Source of the DNA: Candidatus Zipacnadum vermilionense
GTDB lineage: Bacteria > Armatimonadota > Zipacnadia > Zipacnadales > Zipacnadaceae
Assembly (NCBI GenBank): GCA_029821755.1
Contig: JALGSV010000013.1
Span: 1-64,000, forward strand
Reading direction: 5' to 3'
DNA: 64,000 bases
Below the pieces are notes generated by a model. It was not told the DNA's origin. It saw nothing but the letters and a program-made list of their open reading frames with translations, and did not search any database. The position numbers were made by a program, and so were the translations under genes. Of the stretch, positions 54,122 to 60,964 are shown piece by piece (positions within the stretch are counted from its first letter, which is position 1; each line of letters opens with the position of its first letter).

Positions 54122-54146
54122 GAGATAGGGGGAACAGGATACTGCA

Positions 54147-54174
54147 GGGCGCGGGCTAGGTCCCGCGCCCTTTT
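54147..54174 (+). terminator. Rho-independent terminator after mtnA
   Basis: GGGCGCGGG (54147-54155), loop CTAGGT, CCCGCGCCC (54162-54170), then TTTT (54171-54174). A perfect 9-bp GC stem and a short T tract, 25 bp after the mtnA stop. Confidence 0.85.
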
Positions 54175-54253
54175 CGTGTCAGCCCGGCAGCGTGTTCCCA
54201 GGACGGGGGCTCGCGTGGGGATCGAGCACATACCTGCCGCGGCGTTGGTCCGC

Positions 54254-57200
54254 CTAGCCTACTGCCTCGGTTGTGGTCGTGTCCGGGACCGGGACTAGCT
54301 CGCCGCTGACTAGGTCTATCGCCACGTCGGTGTAGTTGCCTGCGGCGTCGATGGCCCGTATCACAATGATCTCGACGCCCTCATCTACCTGGGCGTGAGG
54401 GATAGTGAAGGACATCAGGGCGGGGCTGAAGGGGGCGACGGTGACCGCGGCCGCGGACCAGCTCGCGTCGGCTCCGTTGTCGTCCTCGGCGTTCTTCCAG
54501 GCTATCGAGACTATCCCACTGCCCTCGTCAAACACCGTGCCGATCACGTCGGGCGGCTGCTCCTCCGTCGCGGTGCCCAGTCGTACTGTCAGTGCGGGGG
54601 CTTCGTTGTCCACCAGCAGATTGGTGACCAGGGCCTCCGCCTCCAGCCAACCGACCGGGTTGCTGCGGAGGTCATTGACGACCAGGCGCAGGTCGTAGCG
54701 CCCCGCGTCGAGGGCGGCCGTATCCCACTCGTAGTTCTCCTCTTTGGTGGGGCCGGTCAGCTTCTCCCAGGCGGCGCCGACGGGGCGGAGGTAGACGGTG
54801 GTCAGCAGCGCGTCATCGTCAGGGTCCGTGGGGTCCCAACTGATGGAGACCTGGTTGTGGAGAGCAGCGCCGGTTTCCGGGTCGCCGATCTCTAGCTGGG
54901 GCGCCTGGTTGGCGGGCAAGCAGGAGACCTTCACCCGGCGAACGAGCGTGAGCTGGTCCGCGGGGGCCTGCAGGCGCAGGCGATACTGGAGGAAGCGGCC
55001 GGCGGAGGCCCGGAGGGGGCTGCCGTTGGCGATCGGAGCCGACCAGGCGCTCCAGGAGCCGTCCTCCGGGTCGTCGCTATTGCCGGTGCGGCATTGGGCG
55101 AGGACCGCTCCCGCCGCGGCCTCGGCCTCCCAGGAGAGCTTGCCCCAGGTGGATAGGCGCTCGGCATCGAGGGGCGTAGACGTATAGATCCCCTCGCGGG
55201 CCGCGGCCAGGGCGCAGGCCAGGAGGCCGCCGGGACCGTTGCCGAGGGCGTAGGCGCGGCCGCCGGGGGCCAGTACCATCTGCGACACGAAACCGGCCGG
55301 GCTTTCCCGGAGCACGGAGGCGCTGCGCTGCGTATTGCCGTTGGCGTCGCGGATCAGGAAGATCTGACCATCGGGAGCGGTGCCGACGTAGACGCCGTCG
55401 CGAGTGGCCAGCAGGGCGTTGACCGGCGTGTCGGAGTTGTCGTAGACCATCTGGGCCTCGCCGCTGGGGGCTACGCGGATGACCTGGCCGCTGGGGAAGG
55501 TGCCGGCATACAGGTTGCCGGCTTGATCGACCGCAAGCGTGGTGAAGTCTTCGCCGGTGGAACCGTAGAGCAGACGGGCGACGCCATCCTGCGTCACGGT
55601 GTAGACCCCACCCTCCCCGGCGGTGGTGACCACCAGCTCCTGGCCACGCCAGGCGAGGCTCAGAAGGTGGTTAACTGGGAGAGTGGTCAGAGCCGTGCAG
55701 GCGCCGTCGGGAGCGATTTTGTACAGGACACCGTGGGGGCCGGCGCCCGCGTAGAGGGTGCCGTCGGGGGCGAGGAGCAGGGACCAGATGTACAGGGAGG
55801 AGATGCGGCACAACTCGGTGGCTTGGCCCTGGGGAGTGATCTCGAGAATCTTGCCGCTGGTGCTGCAGCCGGCCAAGACGGTGCCGTCGGGCCTGACGAT
55901 CAGGGCGGTCACCGCGAAGTCCTTGGTCTCGTAGAATAGCTCTGCCTTGTCCGCCTTGAAGCGGTAGATGCGGCCGCCGTCGGCACTGAAGTAGAGCGTG
56001 CCGTCGGGGGCGCAGGCCGCGGCCAGCAGCGTGCGCTCCGGGAGGGAGGCCACTTGCTTCCAGGTGGGGACGAGCAGGACGCCGCCCTCGCTGGCCAGTC
56101 CGGTGCCGCGGGTCTCGCCGTCGGCGAAGTCATCCGCTGTGGCATGGATGAAATCAGTGGGCTGGCGTAGGACCAGACCCACACCCTCCTCTCTCTCGCG
56201 CTCGGCCTCGTTGAGGAATTCCCTCTCTTCCTCAGGCTGGGATTCCTCGCGCGGCTCCCGAGGGCGGGGAGACGCGGCCGGTGGCGCGCCGACCGGGGAC
56301 TCGGGTTTGGCGGCTCCCGGGCCCCCCGGCGGGGAGGGTTGCATAGGGCGGGGGCGCAGACGCGAGACGACATCGGCGCGCAGGCCGGAGGCGGCCCAGC
56401 CCAGGGAGCGCGGCGGGTATTCGGGCAGCTGGAATTCCGTGCGGCCCATCGGCTTGGTGGACCAGACCATGCCCCTCTCCGGGGGCGAGGGAGGCTCGCG
56501 GGGGCCATCGCTGTCCTCGTCCGAGCCAGCAGGCGACTCCTCGCCGCCACCCGAGGGCGGGATGGGGCGCTGACCCTGGCGGTTCTCCACGGGCACCGTC
56601 AGGACCGCGCCGCCGAAGATCACCCAAGGCTCAGTCTGCTTGGCGCCGAACTCCTCGTAGCCCTGGCTCAAGTATAGGGGGACGGTGGCGCCGAGCAGGG
56701 CCTGGACGGACACGGGGAGGCCGGGGAGGCGGGTGGCGCCTACTGACATGCCCTCGTGGGGGCCGGCGGCGAGCACCAGGAGCTCCGTATTCTTCTCCTG
56801 GGAGGCGAACTCGTCGAGCATGCCTTGGAGGCTGTCGTAGTCAGGCGTGAGCACGTCGAGGTGACCGCGTAGGCTCGAGCCAAGGGAGCCGCCACAGACG
56901 CCGATTTCCAGGTTGGTGGCGGGCAAGTCGGCCGGGAGGTTGAGGGCGAGACGCCGGTCCACGGGCTGCCCCCCCCAGGGCCGGATGACGACGTGGACGT
57001 AAAGCGGCTCACCGGCCTTGGCTAGGGCCTGCTCGCTGTAGACCCGTTCGATAATGGCAGTGTCGTCGCGGTTGCGGAGAGTCGCCTCCACGCGCACAGA
57101 CTTGATGTCCTGCGGCTCCCAGAGATTGTACTTGAACAGGGCCGCAACTTCCATGATGCCCTGGACGATCTCCCCCATGGGAGACCCCTCGAAGTAGGAG

Positions 57201-58390
57201 GTGTTGGCGCGGGTGACATGCGCCCCTTTGGTGCCCTCAATGGTGAAGCTGGAGTCGATCATGCCGTGCGCACCTGCGCTGTAGGCGGCGTCCAGGGAGG
57301 ACACCAGGCCCATTGTCACCAGCGTGGGAGTGAGGCTTTCGTGCTCGACGACGCTGAAGTTGTAGGCGTACTTGAGGCCCGAGTCGTCGTCGGTGACGCG
57401 TACCTCTACCGGGACGCTGGGGGCCTGGGGGCCGACATCGCCAGCAACGGCCCAGGGGGTGTCTTGGCGCAGGGAGCCCACGCGCGCCATGGCCGAGCCC
57501 AGCTTGGCGGGCTGCTCAAGACTGGGGAGGATGCTGTGGATCCAGGCGGTGGTGAGGGGGAAGTCAATGCCGCCGAGCTTGAGCATCTGATGGCCGAAGG
57601 CGAGCACGCGGGGGCCCTGGGTGTAGGTGACGGTGCCCACGCCGGTGACGTCGAAATCGCCCCAGAGGAGCTGCACCCCCACCGAGGAGCCGGGTTCGAG
57701 CTTGACGTCCACGGGGTCGCGCATGGTGCCGGGGCCGGCGAGGGGGGTAACACCATAGGGCTGGAAGAGCTGACCGAGCCCCTTGAGCGCGTCGGCGGAG
57801 AAGCCGCTGCAGAAGAGGAGCGGCGCCGTCGGCCGCAGGGCGATGGTGTGCTCGTTGACGAAGGGAGCGGCGGGATTCCAGGAAACCTCAGCGTGGGTGA
57901 CGGTGCGACCGGCTAGCTGGACGCCGTAGTCGGCGCAAGCGACCTGCGGCCGCTCTTCGGCGCCGCTCTGGCGCTCCCAGGCCCGGAGCATGGAGTTGAT
58001 GGCGGTAATCCCGAAGATGGGCTCAGTCATGAAGGGCCAGGAGAAGGCGAGGGCGCCGATGAGCTTACCGTTGACGTAGACGGGGCTGCCGCTCATGCCG
58101 GAGATGACGCCAATCTTCTTCTCGCAGACGGGTCCGCTGAGCATCTTGCCCAGGATGATGTCCTCCCCCAGGTTGAACTTCTGCACAACCCCGAGGATCT
58201 CTACTTCGTCCTGGCTAATGGTCGTGCCCTGGTAGACGGTCTTAACCACACCCTTCATGCCGCGCTGAACCTCGTCGGTGGGCAGCATGGTCTGAGGATC
58301 GAAAAAAGGGGACAGGTCAGCCGCGGTGGCCACATCGGCAGCCAGGAGCAGCAGGATAGCAGCCAGGAAGGCGAGAGCGATGCGGTTCAT
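54254..58390 (-). CDS. SpoIVB-like S55 peptidase fused to beta-propeller and C-terminal beta domains
   Basis: 1,378 residues from ATG 58390, nine bases after AAAGGA. Signal peptide at 1-23 (ALAFLAAILLLLAADVATA). Residues about 30-250 are an S55 (SpoIVB-type) serine peptidase domain. KGVVKTVYQG is the start, GVISGMSGSPVYVNGKLIGALAF (95-115) holds the catalytic Ser motif, and GPRVLAFGHQML fits the end. A long linker region (about 600-730) is rich in Pro, Glu and Ser. About 760-1080 is a propeller of short blades (CAPDGTLYFSADGGRIYRF, DQAGNLYAGTFPSGQVIRV) like NHL/SMP-30 repeats. The end carries fibronectin/Big-like sandwiches (DPDDDALLTTVYLRP, DEGSGIVSIAWK). It is probably a periplasmic or surface protease. 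Its substrate is unknown; true SpoIVB acts in sporulation, but no other sporulation gene is here. Confidence 0.8.
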   Translation of the reverse strand: MNRIALAFLAAILLLLAADVATAADLSPFFDPQTMLPTDEVQRGMKGVVKTVYQGTTISQDEVEILGVVQKFNLGEDIILGKMLSGPVCEKKIGVISGMSGSPVYVNGKLIGALAFSWPFMTEPIFGITAINSMLRAWERQSGAEERPQVACADYGVQLAGRTVTHAEVSWNPAAPFVNEHTIALRPTAPLLFCSGFSADALKGLGQLFQPYGVTPLAGPGTMRDPVDVKLEPGSSVGVQLLWGDFDVTGVGTVTYTQGPRVLAFGHQMLKLGGIDFPLTTAWIHSILPSLEQPAKLGSAMARVGSLRQDTPWAVAGDVGPQAPSVPVEVRVTDDDSGLKYAYNFSVVEHESLTPTLVTMGLVSSLDAAYSAGAHGMIDSSFTIEGTKGAHVTRANTSYFEGSPMGEIVQGIMEVAALFKYNLWEPQDIKSVRVEATLRNRDDTAIIERVYSEQALAKAGEPLYVHVVIRPWGGQPVDRRLALNLPADLPATNLEIGVCGGSLGSSLRGHLDVLTPDYDSLQGMLDEFASQEKNTELLVLAAGPHEGMSVGATRLPGLPVSVQALLGATVPLYLSQGYEEFGAKQTEPWVIFGGAVLTVPVENRQGQRPIPPSGGGEESPAGSDEDSDGPREPPSPPERGMVWSTKPMGRTEFQLPEYPPRSLGWAASGLRADVVSRLRPRPMQPSPPGGPGAAKPESPVGAPPAASPRPREPREESQPEEEREFLNEAEREREEGVGLVLRQPTDFIHATADDFADGETRGTGLASEGGVLLVPTWKQVASLPERTLLAAACAPDGTLYFSADGGRIYRFKADKAELFYETKDFAVTALIVRPDGTVLAGCSTSGKILEITPQGQATELCRISSLYIWSLLLAPDGTLYAGAGPHGVLYKIAPDGACTALTTLPVNHLLSLAWRGQELVVTTAGEGGVYTVTQDGVARLLYGSTGEDFTTLAVDQAGNLYAGTFPSGQVIRVAPSGEAQMVYDNSDTPVNALLATRDGVYVGTAPDGQIFLIRDANGNTQRSASVLRESPAGFVSQMVLAPGGRAYALGNGPGGLLACALAAAREGIYTSTPLDAERLSTWGKLSWEAEAAAGAVLAQCRTGNSDDPEDGSWSAWSAPIANGSPLRASAGRFLQYRLRLQAPADQLTLVRRVKVSCLPANQAPQLEIGDPETGAALHNQVSISWDPTDPDDDALLTTVYLRPVGAAWEKLTGPTKEENYEWDTAALDAGRYDLRLVVNDLRSNPVGWLEAEALVTNLLVDNEAPALTVRLGTATEEQPPDVIGTVFDEGSGIVSIAWKNAEDDNGADASWSAAAVTVAPFSPALMSFTIPHAQVDEGVEIIVIRAIDAAGNYTDVAIDLVSGELVPVPDTTTTEAVG

Positions 58391-58417
58391 AGAGCGTGTC
58401 CTTTTACCACGGCCAGG

Positions 58418-58463
58418 TCGCCGGGCGAATACATATCAACAAAGAGAAGAATTCGCCGGGCGA
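58418..58463. promoter_or_regulatory. Paired direct repeats upstream of the S55 peptidase gene
   Basis: TCGCCGGGCGA occurs at 58418-58428 and 58453-58463, a 35-bp period. Between them is an AT-rich stretch (ATACATATCAACAAAGAGAA), which on the minus strand could hold a -10 element. The spacing and position 28-73 bp before the start codon suggest a regulator site. Confidence 0.4.
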
Positions 58464-58585
58464 CGGGAGGGGACCTTCTCGGAAGTGGGGAACGGAGGGG
58501 AGGTGCGGGCGCGACGCGAGTAATCTCACCCGGCATGCCCGGACGCATGCCCTTCTCTCCCCCGCCGGTGCCTGACGACGGGCAT

Positions 58586-59740
58586 CTAGGCCAAGCGATT
58601 GAGGGGGCCGCGCTCGACCTCAATGGCGTCGTGGGGACAGGCTTCCATGCAACAGAAGCACTGCAGGCAGCGGGTGTGGTCGATGCGGGCCGATTCAGCC
58701 AGGCGGAGGCAGGAGCCGGGACAGACGCTGGCGCACTGGCCGCAAGCGGTGCACTTGTGCGGGTCCACGCGCGGGCGGACGTAGAAGAAGCGGCGGCCCA
58801 GGGCGCCCGCCCAGCGGGGAAGGCGCTCGCTGAGGCGGGGGGCTCGGCGTAGGCGAGCCCGGAGGGGCGCCGGGTCGTCACCGATCAGGGTGAGGCGGGC
58901 TGAATCGCCGCAGCCGTAGCCGGCGACCGCCGCGGCGCGGGTGGTGGCTATCTCGCGGGGACCGAAGCCGGTGAGGGAGGCAGCCAGCGCGTCAAGAGCC
59001 ACCGCGTCGGCACCAGCGGCGAGCCAGCCGACCGAGCGGGGGTGGCCGCGAATCGGGCCGGCGCCCTCCATAGCAACCACCGCATCCAGCACCGACAGGG
59101 CCGGGGGAGCGGCGCCGAAGCAGTCGACAACGCCCTCGCTGAGTAGGGCGCCGGGACCGAGGGAGTGCAGGTCCATGCGCTGCCGCGGTGCGACCAGGCC
59201 GAAGGTGTTCTTCACCGCCGCGGTCAAGCGGGTTTGCATATGGGTCTTGAGCCGGGGGAGGTTGACTACGAAGTCCACCTCCCGCAGCAGGCGACTAAGG
59301 TAGGCCGTCCGGGTTTGCAGCGGATGGGGGACGGGGTACTCCTCATACCCGCGCGCAGCGGCCAGGGCGAAGTCGGCGGGGAGAGGGGCCAGGGCTCGGC
59401 GCTAGCCGGGGACATGGAACACCTCGTCGCTCTGGTCGGGCCGCGCGTAAGTGGGTTGGTCAGCGACCAGGAGGGCACAGCCGGCCTCGTGGAAGAACTC
59501 GGCGACGGCGCGGAGGACCTCCGGGGCGGTGCAGACGACCTGGTCCGGCGAGCGGGGATTGACGATGTTGGGTTTAAGCAGCACCCGGCGCCCGGGGCGG
59601 GCAAGGGCCTCAGTCTCCGGCAGCGCTTCCAGCGCCCGGCGTACGGCGGCCGAGACGGCCACAGGCGAGTAGTCGGGGCAGCGCTGCAGGCAGGCCACGG
59701 GGTGCGAGGAGGTCGGATTAGGCGAGGCAGGTGTCGGCAT
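58586..59740 (-). pseudogene. DUF362 4Fe-4S protein interrupted by an in-frame TAG
   Basis: The ATG at 59740 (PTPASPNPTS...) is preferred over one at 59761, which lies upstream of the predicted transcript start. The first part contains VLLKPNIVNPRSPDQVVCTAPEVLRAV and ADQPTYARPDQSDEVFHVPG. A TAG (59402-59404) then stops the frame. The same frame continues without other stops: RRALAPLPADFALAAARGYEEYPVP, then VVNLPRLKTHMQTRLTAAVKNTFGLV and WLAAGADAVALDALAASLTG. Two ferredoxin-type clusters at the C-terminus follow (CTACGQCASVCPGSC, CLQCFCCMEACP). Repaired it has 384 residues, the usual size of DUF362 proteins with an Fe-S tail. CAG to TAG is the simplest change. The function of the family is unclear (redox). 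Confidence 0.8.
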
Positions 59741-59751
59741 CGGACGCGGCC

Positions 59752-59780
59752 AATATAACATGAGGGTTCGGTAGGCGCAA
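59752..59780 (-). promoter_or_regulatory. Sigma70-type promoter for the DUF362 gene
   Basis: On the minus strand: TTGCGC (59780-59775), 17-bp spacer, TATATT (59757-59752). The predicted start near 59745 is only about five bases before ATG 59740, so the message would be almost leaderless. Confidence 0.6.
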
Positions 59781-59869
59781 CGACAGGCACAGAGGCTGCT
59801 GAACGACCGCGGTCCGGTGTCGTTGGAGCTGTCCCTGCGCCTGTCGTTGGCCTTGTCTCAACCAAGACC

Positions 59870-60541
59870 ATGCCACGCCCACATTTCGCCATTCTCATAC
59901 CGCAAAAGGCCCTGAACCGCGCCAAGACGCGGCTGCGTGCGGTGCTCGAGGCGCGCCACCGCCAGGTGCTGACGATGGCGCTCTTGCGGCGGACCTTGCA
60001 GGTGTGCGCCAAGGTCCCCGGATCGCATGGGTTGGTGGTGGATGGGCCGCCGGAGGTGGCGGCGGCGGCGGAGGCGTTCGGGGCGCGGTTGATCCCCGGG
60101 GGGCTGGCGGGGATGCGACGAGATGTGGGGGAGGTCGCCCACTCCCCGGTGGTGGGCGCCGACCACGCCTTGCTGATCGTCTCCAGTGACTTGCCCCTGG
60201 TCAACGTGCGGGACCTGGAGCAGGTGATCGCCGCGTGGCGAGAGGGAAACGAGGTCGTGCTGGTCCCCGACCGGCGGCAGCGGGGCACCAACGTGATGAT
60301 GGTGGACCGGCCGGAAACCTTCCCCTATGCCTTCGGCGGTGCGCTGGACCAGGGAAGCCTGGAGACGCACCTGACCCAGGCGGAGGGCACGGGGCTGTCG
60401 GTGACGGTACTAGACCTGCCGGACCTGGCCCTGGACCTCGATCTGCCGGCGGACCTGGCCGTTTTCGTGCGGGAGGCGCCGAAGGATCCACTGGCCCGAT
60501 ATTGCCTGGAGCATACGCAGGAGAGCTTTGTGTTTGAGTAG
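59870..60541 (+). CDS. cofC: 2-phospho-L-lactate guanylyltransferase (CofC-like)
   Basis: 223 residues from ATG 59870. A nucleotidyltransferase that activates 2-phospholactate (or phosphoenolpyruvate) with GTP in coenzyme F420 synthesis. The start AILIPQKALNRAKTRLRAVL is the CofC version of the nucleotide-binding loop. Other segments: LLIVSSDLPLVNVRDLEQVI with the metal-binding Asp, EVVLVPDRRQRGTNVMMV, and LDLPDLALDLDLPADLAVF, all typical. The usual partners cofD and cofE are not in the window. Presence of CofC implies that the organism makes F420. Confidence 0.88.
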   Translation: MPRPHFAILIPQKALNRAKTRLRAVLEARHRQVLTMALLRRTLQVCAKVPGSHGLVVDGPPEVAAAAEAFGARLIPGGLAGMRRDVGEVAHSPVVGADHALLIVSSDLPLVNVRDLEQVIAAWREGNEVVLVPDRRQRGTNVMMVDRPETFPYAFGGALDQGSLETHLTQAEGTGLSVTVLDLPDLALDLDLPADLAVFVREAPKDPLARYCLEHTQESFVFE

Positions 60542-60641
60542 CATTACACCCGGGGAAGCAGGAAAGGATCGCCAGAGTGGGAGCCGAGAGGGCTTGCGTG
60601 CAGGGAATCAGCGGGTGCTCCTCACAAAAACACCGGAAAAA

Positions 60642-60964
60642 CGCAACTTTCGGGCAGGTACAAGCGTCAAAGAAAGCGAAATAGGTATTTGCCGAGGGTG
60701 GATTCTCGTTCCTCATGCGTAGGCAGTGGGGGACTCGGGGAAAAAAACTGAGAAAAATAGCAACCTTCGGGCAGGTACAAGCGTCAAAGATAGCGAAATA
60801 GGTATTTGCCGAGGGTGGATTTTCGTTCCTCATGCGTAGCCAGTGGGGGACTCGGGGAAAAAACTGAGAAAAATAGCAACCTTCAGGCAGGTACAAGCGT
60901 CAAAGATAGCGAAGTAGATGTTTGCCAAAGGGTAGATTTTCGGCGAGGGTAGATTCTCATTCTC
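60642..60964. repeat. Three tandem copies of a 116-117-bp unit
   Basis: The anchor GGTACAAGCGTCAAAGA starts at 60657, 60774 and 60890, giving periods of 117 and 116 bp. Each copy carries GCGAAATAGGTATTTGCC, GAGGGTGGATT, CCTCATGCGTAG, GTGGGGGACTCGGGG and an A-rich end (AAAAAACTGAGAAAAATAG). The third copy is shortened and altered, and runs straight into the start of the next gene: TCTCATGTGTAGCC at 60961 matches CCTCATGCGTAGCC of the other copies. The block is much more A/T-rich than its surroundings. Both a noncoding-RNA array and a regulatory array are possible. Confidence 0.9.

Noticed and set aside
60642-60964. Possible CRISPR array
   Set aside because: The copies repeat along nearly the whole 117-bp unit with no unique spacers and no cas genes nearby. 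It is a plain tandem repeat.
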